The translations under genes were made by a program, and so were the position numbers. From NCBI GenBank assembly GCA_008704415.1, contig VXIS01000267.1, positions 1-64,000 of the forward strand: a stretch of DNA of 64,000 bases, in the 5' to 3' direction. The stretch is from Sphaerosporella brunnea. Lineage: Eukaryota; Ascomycota; Pezizomycetes; Pezizales; Pyronemataceae. Positions 31,887-44,798 of this stretch are shown piece by piece. Below the pieces are notes generated by a model. That model made no database searches, was not told the DNA's origin, and saw only the letters and a list, made by a program, of their open reading frames with translations. Position 1 is the stretch's first letter. The number at the start of each line of letters is the position of its first letter.

Positions 31887-34800
31887 ATGCGACGCATTCA
31901 GCACAACGACAACAGGTCTGGGGCCTGCCCGGAAATCAACATTCAGGATAAAGTCGACATCGTTCTGCTACAAGAACCTCCGAGCCACCAATTCTCACAC
32001 CAGGGCTTCCAGATATACGGCTCCGACCGCAGGCGCGCTGCGATCCGAATCGACTCCAAGGTCAAATTCACCGTCCGCTCTGACCTAGCCTCCACTGGCG
32101 AGGTCATGGCGATTGATGCGGTAGCCCCTTCCGGTGCGAGATGCCGCATTATCAACGTATATGACCAATTCGACCACGGTGCAGCAAACGACGGCTTCCT
32201 AAAACAGCGCCCCAACCGACTTGAGAACTGAGAGGCACTGCTCAATACCGGTAGTTTCGTCCTGGCCGGCAATTTCAATGCCCACAGCGCACCATGGGAC
32301 CCGTCATGCCAGACCCATCGTGGCAACGCCTGGCTCCATTCAATCACAGACCGACACGACCTGACGATCTAGAATGACGACACCCCGACATGAGATCGCT
32401 GCTCTCTCCCATATGTCAATCTGAGTATCTTGGTTTGGATCTGAGTCCTGGATCTCGTGCATCGTACCCCCTGTCTCCTCGAAACCTCGTCCTGACCCCT
32501 TGTTCCAGAATCTGTCCGTGACCCCTCTGCACCCGAGTACCTTGGGCGCGTTCAGTCTGTTCCGACTCCGTGACAAAACCCCTTCACATATGCGCCCGAT
32601 CCAAGCGCTGGTGGCACAAAGACATCGACCAGCTCCGACGAGTGCTAAGCACAGCCAAACGCTCCTATCGTAGGCGCCAAGGCACAACCCAGCAGGCGGT
32701 CAGGAATGCGCGCCGGTCCCTGAGAGCAGCCATCCGCCGTGCTAAGCGCGAGCACGGGGCCAGTTTCCTCGAGCAGGCCGGACCTGACGACACCTAGAAG
32801 GATCTACAATACGCAAACGGACCTATAACCGCGGCCGACGGCGGAACCCTGCGAGCCAGGACGTCACCACGGAGTCGACCATAGCCGAAAAGAGCGCCAT
32901 GATGGCCAAACAAGCCTTCTCGCCGCCAGGCAAGCGACGATTGGTCCAGCAGGCCGCTTGATGGCCTCAGCCGCTATGTCCTGATCGAGGATGACGAAGT
33001 GGAGCGGGCGTGCCGGGCTCAGGCGTCGGATCGGCAGCCGAAACGGCAGAGCCGCTGTCGACGCAGTGGCGGTCCTCATGGACCACACCCAACTAGCCGC
33101 GCAGGAACAGTGGATCGCCGGCGTCTTGCTTATGGACATTAAAGGCGCATTCGACCACGCCTCTAAGGCGGTGCTAATCTGGAGACTCATGAAGCTCCAC
33201 GCCCCGCACAGCCTCATCCGATAGACAGCCTCCTGTATGGACGACAGATGGGTCCGGAGGCAGGGTTGAAGGTCAGCTTAGCGACCCCTTGGCGATTAGG
33301 ACGAGCCTTCCCCAAGGGTCGCCTGTTTCGCCGATCCTCTTCGCGATCTACCTGGGTCGCCAGTGGGGACAACGTCGCTGCAGTCACCGAGACGCTCAAC
33401 GCCTGCGCGGCGGCCAGTCTCCGCTGGGCCGATGACAACGAAGTGGCATTCGACGTAGGGAAGACTGAGGCTTTGTTGCAGACCAGAAAGAGGAAGCTAC
33501 CAGTCATGACACTTACCGTGGCAGGCTCAGCCGTGCCATACAACCGGCACGCAACGCGGTGGCTAGGCGTCTTCCACGACAGGAAGCTGACGCTGCCCCA
33601 CCACCACAACGTCAGGATGGGAAAGGCCAGGAAGGCTGATGCCAGGATCAAGTCACTGTCCGGAAAGCTTGGACTATGCGCGGAAAACGTCAGGCGTATC
33701 CAAGTGGTCGCTGTCCAGTCAGTCGCCCTTTATTGCGCTGAATTATGGTTTGCCGGGAGCCCAAACATAGGTCGGCTGGCCGAGGTCCAAAAGATGATCA
33801 GCCGCCAGGCAACAGCGGTCCTCGGCGCCTTACTGACATCCACCCTGGGCCAACTCGTCTGCGAGGCCGGTCTCACTGACGCCGGTACCCTGCCGGCGCA
33901 CCGAAGACGCCGTTTCGCCTGCAGGCTCGCCACCACGCCTATTGGCGACCCCGGCGGCGACCGGATCCACTCTGCCATGGCCACAGCGCCGTCAGCAGAG
34001 GAGGAGCAAGGGCACATCACGACAGCCAATCGAATGCTGCGGTACGTGGCCAAAAACGCCTTCGACGAGCCGGCTTGACGCCCGCCACCCGCTACACTGG
34101 GAGCCAAACTAGCCGCTGCCATCCCAGGTCAGGCAACCTCGATCAAGCCTGGTGTGGCCATATGAGACGTCCCGCGCGGCCGGGTGTTTATCGAACCGGA
34201 AGAAGAGGCCATTAAGGCGGCCAAGCGTTGGCAAGAACCTACAAGTGGAGCAATCGCCGTCTATCCAGACGGTTCCAGGCTAGAGGACAGCAGCTGTGCA
34301 TATGCCGCGGTCACCCGCGGAAACCAAGGCCACGATCGTCAGTGGCTAGGGACAGCCAAATACGTCGGCTCTAACAAGGAAGCATACGACGCGGATCTAT
34401 TCGGCATCGCAGCAGGCCTGGAACTAGCCCTCCAACGCCTCTGGCGAGGGACAGCGGCTGGCACCGGCATGGTCCGGTTCTTCGTAAACACGCAGGCCGC
34501 CCTCCAACAACTACAGGACACCGGGCCTGGACCGGGCCAGTGGATCGTCCCCTGACTCGCATGTGCCGAAACCACCATTCTGGACGTCGGCTGGACCACT
34601 GAATTCCGCTGGACACCAGGCCATAAGGACGTCCCCTGGAACGAGCAGGCCAACCGCCTTGTCAAGGGTGCAGCCAGTCGCCAATCTCCGGACGAGCCCC
34701 CGGAAGGGCTAGCCGCCACATCGCTGGGCTACATCGCCAGATCCGGCACGTCGGCCAAGCGACAAGACCGTGAAAACTGGCTTGCCGAGCACTGCCGGCC

Positions 34801-35363
34801 TAAGAGCTACTATAAGAGAGCCAAGGGCAACAAGGCTGCTTTCAAGACTAAGTTGGCCGTAGCAGTGCGCTTCTTCCAACTAAGGCTCCAGAAGGCCCTG
34901 ACGGCCCCATACCTTTTCAAGACCGTCGCGCGAACGACAGACGCTGGCTCTGCGCCTCAAAGCCAAGCCAAACCAGAGACCATCTCTTCAAGACGCGCCG
35001 AAGGTGGCGAAAAGAGCAGGCAACCCTGTGGAAGGCGGTGGCAGAAGCCACGCATAAAGGCCGGAGGAGGCGGAAGACGAACACGTCAGTGAAGGACCTG
35101 CTGGCGGACGGCCGTTGCACCGAGGCTATTATGACCTTCTTGGGCAGCACCAACGTGGGAATGTGGCGAGATAAGGCCTGAACCTGTCTCCTTTGTCACT
35201 TATCACGAATTTCCTTGGTGCGCCTTACTACGGTTTCCTTTCCTTGTTTTGTTTCCTTCGGAGGAGCGGGCCCCAGAGTAGGCCACGTGGTGGCGATGAT
35301 CCTGTACCTATATGCCATGGCCGCAAGCGGCCGAATGCAATATGATTAAAACAAAACAAAACA
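31887..35363 (+). mobile_element. Tad-like LINE, longest copy (endonuclease to tail), inactive
   Basis: ORF2 starts near 31887 with IQHNDNRSGA. The AP-endonuclease domain shows DIVLLQEPPS, INVYDQF and GNFNAHSAPWD (a change from the usual GDFNAH). A linker with SKRWWHKDIDQLRR follows at about 32590. RT motifs are DIKGAFDHASKAVLIWRL (about 33135) and LPQGSPVSPILFAIYLG (about 33307). The next block, where the F-DD catalytic motif belongs, is deleted: the sequence jumps to GDNVAAVTETLNACAAASL. RNase H has VYPDGS, but its later acidic positions read FVNTQAAL and NEQANRL. The C-terminus with ALTAPYLF and GSTNVGMW precedes the 3' UTR, hairpin (35319-35332) and (AAAAC)n tail. Many stops and shifts are present. 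Confidence 0.85.
35319..35332 (+). repeat. LINE terminal hairpin
   Basis: GGCCGCAAGCGGCC forms a 6-bp perfect stem around AA, then CGAATGCAATATGATT and the A-rich tail. Equivalent hairpins are at 11147-11160, 13738-13751, 18769-18782 and 29267-29280. A conserved structure at the 3' end suggests a recognition signal for the element's own RT; that role is inferred. Confidence 0.7.
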
Positions 35364-35367
35364 TACA

Positions 35368-36115
35368 CGAATGAGTCCCCTCGTGCGAGTATGACGCTGG
35401 ACTCGCGAGCCCGAGCCGTCACATGTTCACGAATACATGGAGCATGCTGGCGATGTTGCAGCGCAATGTCAATTATACATTGCAGTATTAAGTGCCGTGA
35501 TCAGTCGGATAGGTCTGAGAGACCCGAAGACAGGTCGAAAGCTCCTTCAAACCCCCTCCCCGGAATCCTGGTCACTCTGACCAGTCTCCTGTCCCATGGC
35601 CGCATCAGGATTTCTCGGCACCGCTACATCCTCCGCCTCCTCGTATCCGTTCCCGAGCCTAACTCTGATCCTGAGATTCGCTCTGTAGCGGAGTTTTTCG
35701 CTCAATTCTGCCGTCGGTTCCCTGCGACCTCCACACGTAATATTATCTTCCGAATGTAGAGAAAGGCTGTATAGGAGGAGGTTTTCATGCCATTCAAACC
35801 TCCGCGCTCCTGCGGAAGCGTGCAAAGTATCCGCCTGCAACGGTTAGAGAGGATAGCGTCCAGAAATCAAGGGAGCTTCTTACCCCAACGTCCGCTGAGT
35901 TCTTTGTAGAAGGCGCTCATAGACTCTTCTTCCCCATGTGCGCTGCGCGCTGGTTGCTGGTCCTCTGACATTCTTCGTTGCTCTGCTCTTGGTTGCGCGT
36001 GACGGGGTTGTGGGGTGGAATTCTTCGGGATGTTTGGGTTGAGGTGGGCACGGAGCGCGGTTGTTATTAGACCAGGATCCACTGATATTGTATGTTCCTC
36101 TGTCGACATCCCTTG
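35368..36115 (-). mobile_element. hAT fragment related to the 18.8-20.0 kb element
   Basis: From GAGTCCCCTCGTGCGAGT the sequence follows the left part of the 18787-20023 element (CTCGTGCGA, GACGCT, GACTCGCGAGCCCGAGCC, then GTCTGAGAGACCCGAAGA). The minus strand encodes FYKELSGRWGKKLP, a stop, then SSYTAFLYIRKIILRVEVAG, matching the same segment in the other copy. It lacks roughly the first 41 bp of the terminal region and starts directly after a LINE tail, so the LINE may have inserted into it. No target duplication was found. Confidence 0.65.
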
Positions 36116-36778
36116 GAGATCTCAATAGCCGGCCCAAGATTAACTCCGGTTGAGACCGGTCGCTGCTTGGGCCCAGGGTAACCTAAATCGCCAGCTCTCA
36201 CAATGACAGCCGGCGCCTGCGCCCCTGCACTTTCAGGTCAGCACAGGAAATTGTTGAGTTTTCGGTTGGTTTTCATGGGCCATGCTCAGTAGTTGTCGGT
36301 TGACCGTTGGGTAGTCATTGGCGGCTCATTTTGTGACAATTCGGTGATCATTGAGTGATCGTGACCTACTTACACAGCCGCGGGTCAAGCAGGGTCATGG
36401 CCACCCTTGACAGTGAAAGCTGATAAGAGTATGCCATAGCCAACGACTCGCAATGCTTACGCTCGAAACGCGCGAGGCTGTGTCGGAATTCACTACCGCC
36501 GGTATGAAAAATCTGTTGAATAGAAGGACCGGCAATACTATTGTGAAGAAAGCAGGGTCGTGGTGGGCTGGCAACTGGTCCAGAGGATGCTCCCTACGTC
36601 GAGCGTGAGTACGCTTCGTTGGAGGTGGAATCATCAGCCGACAGTCTCACGAAGTCCAGGGTCGTTAGGGTTACGCAACCTGATGAGCTATCACGCGGTA
36701 CGCACATACTGTGGCAAAGGGAAGGAAGATGCCGGTGAGGTAGCATGTTGGCATGTTTTGAGATCGTGTCTACAACCC

Positions 36779-37342
36779 TCATGAGACCGCTGCATCAGCG
36801 GTTTTCGTTTTCGATGGATGGACGACATCGTTGCTGGTGGTAATGTGCAACTGCAATGTTCTCCCCGTCTGGGGCTGATTCCGTCGGTTGTTGATCCAGT
36901 TGTTGAAAGAAACGACCGGCGCCAACGGGTGTGAATTCTGAGGCGGAGTCCAACCCTCTGCGGGCATTGGAAGGTGGTACATCTTCTGCAGGTCGCTTGC
37001 GTGATCGCGCATCCACGCGTCGGCGTCCCACGCGATGCCACAGAAGCCCGGCGGCCCGTTGGAGTAGGACATGACCGGTAGAATCGTAATCAGCGTCCGT
37101 TCATTGGTGCTGTTGCGCATCGCGAACTGCACAAGCACGTAATGGAATCTCGTCCCGGTAGTGGTGACAAGCTGACTGCCGGCGCTGCTCACCTGGCGCG
37201 ATGGGGCGTACGTCGACCGCGGGCCATACGGAAAGTTGATGGTCGGTGCTGGGAAGGCCAACATCACCAGCTCTCCCACCTCGGGTACCTGCTGGGTCGT
37301 GTGGTAGCTGTGGGATGCCCACCAGCAGGACATTTCAATCAT
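36779..37342 (-). CDS. hypothetical protein B, paralogue of the 12.1-12.6 kb gene
   Basis: A 187-residue frame from the ATG at 37342. The frame is open upstream to about 37427 with protein-like sequence (LLWRPHPSGCQYADSTASQI), so the true start or an exon junction may lie further up. It aligns with protein A across the shared blocks VGELVML, INFP-GPRS-Y-PS, GFCG-W-AD-WMR and YHLP-PA-GW. The C-terminal ends differ. It has no recognised domain, signal peptide or membrane segment. It lies about 650 bp beyond the hAT fragment, and the two paralogues are 24 kb apart in the same orientation. Confidence 0.6.
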   Translation of the reverse strand: MIEMSCWWASHSYHTTQQVPEVGELVMLAFPAPTINFPYGPRSTYAPSRQVSSAGSQLVTTTGTRFHYVLVQFAMRNSTNERTLITILPVMSYSNGPPGFCGIAWDADAWMRDHASDLQKMYHLPMPAEGWTPPQNSHPLAPVVSFNNWINNRRNQPQTGRTLQLHITTSNDVVHPSKTKTADAAVS

Positions 37343-37429
37343 ATATTCCGCAATCTGGGAAGCGGTGGAGTCAGCGTACTGACAACCGCTAGGATGGGGA
37401 CGCCAAAGTAGGGTAGCGCCCAGGCAAAG

Positions 37430-40400
37430 TTAGCAAGATAGGGGGGCTATCAGGTGGAGAGCTCTGAGAGCAGAGGTGCGCCAGGTTTTTCACGGTACCC
37501 GCATAGGGTGCAGTTTGGAGAACAGTGGTAGGTAAGTCAAGCTATCAGGCATTTCGGGCTGCTACTGCGACGGTTTAGAGAGTGCATGTTAAGGTAGTAG
37601 GATAGCAGCGCAGCAGGCGGACGGTCCGTTGGCTGATAAGTTCAATTGAACGGTCAACGGCAGCAGATCCAGCGTGCGGCTAATCTATCCGTTGAGACGC
37701 AGCGGGAATATATAGGATGGGTGCACGCTAGGTTATGGATGCATTCAAGGAGGAGAGCTGCAGTAAACACAGCCAGATGTAAAATCTTGATTCAGCGTAT
37801 TGAAACCCCGGTGACGGAGATCAGATGGTAGGACAACCAAGCGTGTTTCATTTTGAAAGGCATGCAGGCTGGCACATCTGATAAGGACGACTCTTATAGG
37901 TAAGTACGTACATCGACTCGGATTCGAATCGGACCCAACTGGAGAGACGATGGGCGAATTTGGCACTCCCGGGAAGACTAGAGAGGCTGTTGAACAGCGG
38001 GCAGCTCAAGGTAGAACGGTAGCAATAGGGCACGACACCTCATATGTTCTGGAATAAGGTGGAAGTATGGTAGAGGCATGGGACCGAACGCAGCTTATGT
38101 TCTCCAATCATCCTAATGTAGTAACACACACACGACGGTATTCATCACACTCAGCAGGTATAAACCAGCGACTTGGATTCTTAAACCACCATAGGAACAC
38201 ATAGCATCGGTGCTGCGGTGCAGCGGGAGGAGATTTGGCTCCTCACTTGCTCAATTCAACACCAGCAAGCACTGCGTTAACGGAAACAGAGTCACAGCCA
38301 ACGACGGGTATGGTTTATCTGCTTCTTGAAACTTCAAGATTGGTGTTGGTGCAGGGATTTTGGTTACAAATTGTAAGATTCGATATCAGCAAGTACATCC
38401 GTAACGATAATAGCGTCAGGGGATATACTGAGCTTGGGACTGCAACTCTCAGCTGGTACATGCTTAACTGCACCACGTCCCGTACAGCAGCAGCCGGTGG
38501 ACGGTTGCCAGTCATGTGTAATTTTGGTCAGCGTTCTGTGCGGATCCAAAACTGCACATACCTGTACCAGCTGTCTCTCTCAGAACACTGATGCGACCGC
38601 ATCCAGCATTCATGGCAGCAGCAGCAGATTGGTCTCATATCTTCTCCAATTCAACAGCAGGGGCTGACAGCAATAGATTCTGGCGTTCCAAAGACCTACG
38701 ACGGCCACACTGGTCTTGAAACGTGGCAGGAGTGCATAGTATTGATGCTGGTGGGCTGGCGCAGCGCTGATAGCTTGCTTCAATGCAGTGTACTTTCCAA
38801 GACAGTGTTTGCTGGCACCCAGAGCAGCCAATCAAGGCCTCGTCAACACGCTGAGTCCGATCGTTCCTCTGACAGGCTCGTCCGCTGTGAATTTCTCCAC
38901 ACAGCACAGCAACGGAAGGCAAGCCATCCACTCTGGCGAAAGCTGTGAAGAGCAGACCGACCAAACCATGCAAGCCACAAATGCAGCACTTGGAGCTACC
39001 TTCTACAAAGTGGACTCCAGAAACCTGAAGTGCAACCACGCAGTCCAGAAGTCAAACACCACGGACAATGGGCCGAGAGGCCACGGGAAGAGATCTGGAA
39101 CAGAACAGTGTACGCCCATGTCCACGGCCGTAGACAGCATAGACAATGAGATCAAGTAGTCCGCAAACCCATAATGCACCACCCTGCAACAGACCACAGT
39201 CATCGAGGGGAAAGAAATCACAAGTCCGCCAATACAATTGGGACCCCGATAGACAAGTTCAAAGCACACATTGCTGAGAGACAAGTCAGCGCCAACAGCA
39301 TAGACAAGAGGTCGCCCTCTGAAAGCAGCAACCAGAGGGTGAGTGTGGAGCCTGACACTGTAGGCAAGTTTAACGCTGCCAAGGGGACCCTAGGCGATCA
39401 CGATGTTGCAGAGTCACTGTGCGCAACAGTGGACGAAAAGGCCTGCGCTCTCAGTCTGGGCTGACTGGCAGCGGGATACGTCTGTATATATAAAAGGTGG
39501 GCATGAGGACACAGTTCTATCCAGTGAAGTAACAACACCGTGACTACTGCCCATTCTCCACACTCGAGCAACAGATCAGCGACTTTAATAGCAATCTCAG
39601 CTTTTTGATCATCCCAACGCAGCCCAACGCAGCCAGCCCGGCTGGCTAGCTGATGAGAAGAATGCCAAGTGCGCATACAAGGATGCTTGCAAATGGAACC
39701 GCAGCGCCACAACTCTTCATACTCAAGTATGCTGGCTTTGAACCGGAGGCGGTAGTAGTACTTACAGTTGAACATTCATCTCGCTATCATGCCCCACGTG
39801 CGAGATTGATTAGACCGTGGTTGATTAATTTGCCGTCCAGTAACCGACCTACGTCTGGTGGAGAAAGTGCAGCTATTCCTATGAATTCCCTGCTTGTTGG
39901 TGGCAAAATCAACACGGTATGAACAAAACCACGTTCCCATTGCCATCTGATGCAACCATGCTTCCGGCGGCCTGTCCCAGGACTCCTCGCGACCGTGAAT
40001 CTATTGTGGTTACCAGCATGCTTGTTGGTGTTGAATTGGCGAAAGCATGAAGCGTGCGTCAATATGTCACTGTACCCAATTGTTCCACCTGCATTGTAGT
40101 CTTACGCCTCATAACATGTCTGCCAAGTAGCATGGACCGATAGGACAATGCAGAACAGGTAATGTTGTTATCTACCGGTAATGTTGCATTAAATCCAACA
40201 ATGTTCACCCGAGGAGCAGCTCCTGAACCTGCCGGATCCGCCAGTGCCGCAGGCACTCATCCTGCAGTATGATTGGCGAAGGTTTGTGTGAAATCTTGAC
40301 TGCATGACGGGTACGGGTTCAACATAGCCAGCGTAGCACTCCTGATTGTGCTCTTCGCTATCGCAGGTTCTGATAATTCAGCGCCCTTGATCCTCCGGGT

Positions 40401-42800
40401 ATACAACGTGGAAGTTGCCGCCCTCGGGTTACTTCACGCTCTGCATCTTTTGCCGCCAACCCCGGGCCTGCTGGTGCGTATTAGAACACATATCCAGTGA
40501 AATAGCCTCATCTCCCACGGCCTTCGTCTGGACGCTATTTTCGCTCGGGGTGGACGTCAAAATCGTGCTGAACGCCTGCCGATACAACGGGTGTACCCCG
40601 CGTTATCATTGACTACAAATCGCAGAGGATATGACCGCAATTCGGCTGGCGCAGCGACCTTCATCTCGCCGAGAGTGGGCATCACAGATCTCCAAGACGC
40701 CCAGAAGGTATTGCCCTCCATGCTAAGGTGTTGAATTGAACAATGCACGATTGAAATCTTCCGCTTACGGCCTCAACGCGGTAGGTTCACGTACATACCA
40801 CTGTTTTCAAAACTACGGGCATATGACATGACGTGTTCAGTGTCACACCCAATGCACCACCAGTGGCCTGAGAAGCACAGCAGGGAACGGCACAGTGCAG
40901 TGGCTATAGCTACCGTCCTACTCAACCACTCCCCCTTCCCACAAGCCACCGCCTTGTGTGTTCTCGCTGACTTTCAACACTGAGCAGACGTCCTCAACGT
41001 GCTCCACCTCAACGTGCTCCGGCTCCACGTGCTGCCAGCTGTTGAACTGAACACGGTAGCATGACATCTCAACCTGGAACTCCCCGCGTACAGCTGCCAT
41101 CCCGGATCTACGTGCTAATAACAAATAGTCGGCGATGTGGCAGGCTCTTGGCAGGGACCGAGAGGGGGTAAACTGGGTGGTGATCATCAAAACAGCTACA
41201 GGGAGAATTTTCGCCGCTCGGTTGACAGCCCGGGTTTTTGGGTGGTTACTAAGAATAATGCTCGATCGGGGTGGTGGCGGCAACACCGCTCGCCCGCGGC
41301 GCTCCGGTCCAGTCCACCTGGTTTGTAGCCTTCCACAATTGCATACAGTCTTGGTATTGGCATCGGGCACAGACACCTCAGGCTCTCGTGCGGTGTACTC
41401 ACCATCCGGTTTGACCTTCGTTGTACCACTATCGGCTGCAGTGTGCTTGAGATTTGTGGTCGACGCGTGGTGCCATGTTGGCTGAACCTGTGCAAGCAAT
41501 CGCAATCCCTGAACAGCATCCCGCCAGTTGACATGCAGTGAATCCGCAGGGAGGCGAAACAGGGACAATTTTTGGTGGCTACATATTGCTTGCAACTATC
41601 GTCCGATTCCATGTTTAATAGTGCCCACAAAAGGCTTGATTATCCTCCGTTGAAAGTATGCACAAGTTCGTTCTCCGCACTGAACAGTTTCCTCTGGTAA
41701 TAAGACCGTGGGCTTCACTGTTCCCTCTGTTCGTGATGCCTGCAGGGTTGCGAAACACGTTGTACAGTCGCTGGAATTTCGTTGGCAGATTCACCATTGG
41801 CGCACAGTGAACTGTGTTCATGGATGTCATGTGATCGCTCAACCAACACAGACTTCTATGACCATCAGGTATCGCATTTTGTTGTCGTCAGCGGAGACGC
41901 ATCGCACGCAGGCGCCTACAGTTTCCACTGTCGAATTTGGTATGATCCTCGCGATCGTCGGTGCAGCGTTGGTTCAGGTTTTGAACTATTCCGGCCCATG
42001 CCCTTGCCTTTCACAGAAAATGCAGCCGCCAGCGGCCGGGTTTGATGGCAATATATTCACGGCAAACAGAGCATACGACCCCGCAGAGTAGCGTTACCTA
42101 GCGCACAGCATTCAGCCAGCTCGCTTTGCCAGCACAGCCCACGCCTGCCCTGTGGAAGCTGTCACCTCTCCGGCGTCATGCAGCACGTAACGTAATGTCG
42201 TTGGAGCCTCCCACGCTGGGACCATTCTATCGAGAACAACGGATGTACCTCGGTCTTGATCTGCTGGTCGTCACCCCGTGGGTGTGGGGCTGTTCAATCG
42301 AATTGGGGGTCTTTACATCATAGTGGAGCAACAGGCAGGCGATTACCGAGAAAGCTGCAGTCCCGGTGTTTGTTGCAACCCTAACCCTAAGCTCGCTGCT
42401 GCCCAGTCGGTAAACCGCAGTACTTCAGGATAAGCCCACTGAACCCCCCACCCGCCCCACCCACAGTTAATTCGAGGGGGCTCACAACCCTCTTTGCGTC
42501 TGTTGAGTCCGCCGTGGTGTGGCCAGCCAACACCACATCACCCAACGTCGAAACCCGCTCTGAATGTGCGGCGCAGTAGGGTGAAGGGGAAAACAGCTGC
42601 CGGATGCTACCTATGTCTTTGCACAAGTCACGTTGTGGCAGTCTGGGAGCCCTGGTTAGCTCGAGCTGCAGGTCAGGGAAGCCATCCCTTTTCGTTACAT
42701 CGCTGGCCCAATTCAAGGACAGCTCTGCAGTCGAAAACCTCTCTATACGTTGATTGGCGCGCAGTCAGTCCATTGCCATCGACTCACCACCAGCTCTTGC
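37430..42800. other. no gene recognised (about 5.4 kb); possible LTR pieces
   Basis: Open frames are short and lack motifs. TATATATAAAAGG at about 39488-39500 and TATAAACC at about 38158 resemble LTR or gene promoters. A word of the form TTCAACRCCAGCAAGCAC near 38248 recurs at about 49929 and 55189. Two CCCTAA units, telomere-like but isolated, occur near 42378. Confidence 0.35.
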
Positions 42801-42815
42801 GCAGGCTGCAACGTT

Positions 42816-43225
42816 TCAGCCGACCATTGGCACAGGTTTCGTGCACGCGTATTGAACCCAGTGACAGTGGCCGACGCGGTACGAGGCGAAAACCAATCCT
42901 GGCGTTCTCAAGAGCTTCCAGGGGCAGGGCGAAATCGCGTTCGTGGTCGGCCCCGTTGTGCGGGAAGATGACAATATCTTCGAGCTAGGCGAAGACGAAG
43001 ATGTCGAGGAATGGGGGCGAGGACGTAGTTGATGACTCGCGAGAAGACCGAAGGCGCCGTGGCGAGACCGCAGGGCATGACCGTGTACCCGCAGGGCATG
43101 ACCGTGTACTCGAAAGGGGCCTTGAACGCCGGTTTTGACTCGTCTCCGGGCAGAAGGCGGATGTTGTTGAACCAAGGCCGGACATCGAATTTGGGAACGA
43201 CCTTGGCACGGGGGAGGCGTTGCAT
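42816..43225 (-). pseudogene. Ty3/gypsy reverse-transcriptase fragment
   Basis: The minus strand encodes LPRAKVVPKFDVRPWFNNIR, LLPGDESKPAFKAPFEYTVM and SVFSRVINYVLAPI, matching the fingers/palm of gypsy RT (KFD-R-NNIR, AF-TPFG-YEYTVMPFGL-NAPS-FSR). Below this the frame is lost where the catalytic YLDD should be, although a shifted frame retains a phenylalanine-rich FVFA-like trace. The block YTVMPCG is duplicated in frame (21-bp unit, about 43069-43110). No LTRs or other pol domains were found nearby, so this is a decayed fragment. Confidence 0.75.
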
Positions 43226-44140
43226 CAGGGTTTAGGGTTCGGCTTCATGATATCCTCCTTGAACCAGCTCCTTATCTGTGGCATTGTTGGGTAGCGTTTC
43301 CACTCCGTTCACCCATAGTCCAATGGGGTAACCTGTGTTCTGTGTGTCAGGACAAGAGTGAATCTAGTAGAGTGCGTAAATCGTGTTATATGCGGTGGGA
43401 TAGTAGGTGTCTGGGGTGTAGGTGGCCACGGATAGTTCGGGTACCGCGAGCCAGTCTCGTTACAAGGTCGAGGTGCTTCGTGGACGGCTGGCAGCTTCTT
43501 GGGTATGCGGGGGGATGTATATGGAGCACAGAGACCGAACACCCGGAAGCTCGAAACACAACGATGAAAAGCAATGCCCACGAAACGAGCACACCAGTGC
43601 AACATCCAAGACCATTGGAACCGATGAGTACACAAACACCATTGCCCGCAGCCAGCGAAAGCGCAGTCACTAAACCGTGGTCAATTAGGCCCATCGACAC
43701 CCACCGCGCACGTGGCTGCGCTGGTTGAGGCGGCAGGATTGGATCTGCCGATCCTGCAAAACCTGCAGCACAACATGGAAATGAAGCGCGCGCCTGTCTA
43801 TTCGGAAGGTCCGTGAGTGCATTCCCGCCGATGATTGGCTGAACCGGCTGCCACCAAACACCCACGCGCCGATGATTGGAACCTTATCATGGAATCGGGG
43901 CAGGAGAGATTGGTGCCAACCCTAAGCGAAAACCGGAAACGGGTGAAGTGAAACCCCAAAGCTGATACAGCGCAAACCCGAAGCCAAAAACGAACATGAT
44001 CTCACAAACGCTTCCATAGCATGCCATTTTGATCGACCGCCCAGAGCGAGGCGGTCGATCATCACCCAACAAACCAAAACGTGTCCTTCCCCGGCGTCCA
44101 ATCGCGAGCTGATGCCTCTAAATGGAGGAATGGGCTGGCT

Positions 44141-44500
44141 TCAAGCACGGTATGTGTTTCCGCCATTTACCTCAATACAGCGCCGCAGAATCATAGGTAG
44201 CTTCGCAATATTCTTATTGATTTCTTTAATCGTAATCTTACCCCGTTGCTCTTTCAAACTTCTGTCCATTTCGTTGAACTTGCTGATCCGCTCCGAGCCT
44301 CGACGTGTCTGAATGCGTGACATCATGAATTCCCCGATGCGCTCAATGGGGTTAAAATCAGGTGAGTTTGGCGGCCAGTTCACCTTTGTAATTCCTTCAG
44401 GGACTCGCTCTTGCTGGGTGTATTCGGATCCATGCAATGCCGCTCCTTCCTCCATAAGCATGAAGTGTGGATTGTCCGCCGTAAGGTGTTTGCATCCGGG
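44141..44500 (-). pseudogene. Tc1/mariner transposase C-terminal fragment
   Basis: The minus-strand frame reads CKHLTADNPHFMLMEEGAAL, then GITKVNWPPNSPDFNPIERI, and ends normally after RRCIEVNGG. The MEEGAALH segment corresponds to the second catalytic Asp region (commonly EDGAPCH; here the Asp is Glu). WPPNSPDFNPIE carries the final Glu of the DDE_3 domain. Upstream sequence is lost to a stop. This is a different lineage from the transposon at 61.5-63.8 kb, whose corresponding motif is KYHPEMNPIEYVWG. No terminal repeats were identified. Confidence 0.75.
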
Positions 44501-44798
44501 CTACAGAATATATGTCTGCAGACATGTTGGCAATACCGCCAAGAGTCGATTCCACGGCCTTTACCCCGTTTGACGTTTGCAATTTTGTGTTTTTTCCCCG
44601 GCCACGGTTGCGTTGTTTTTGGTCCCAGGGGAAGCTCCGGGAGCTCTCTGCGTCTGCGCGGCGGCCATCGCTGCCCAAAGCCGGATAATTCGGGTGGCCG
44701 GATACCTAAAAACCCCCTGAGTAGGACCTCTGCAAGAGAAAGGTCATCGATCGGCAGACCCCACCGTTAGGATCATGGCTCTGACTCGCAGGCCACGG

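Noticed and set aside
37915..37935. GATTCGAATC word resembling a tRNA T-loop
   Set aside because: No matching acceptor, D-arm or anticodon arm could be folded around it on either strand.
42376..42392. CCCTAACCCTAA as a telomere
   Set aside because: Only two units, inside non-repetitive sequence; at most an interstitial scrap.
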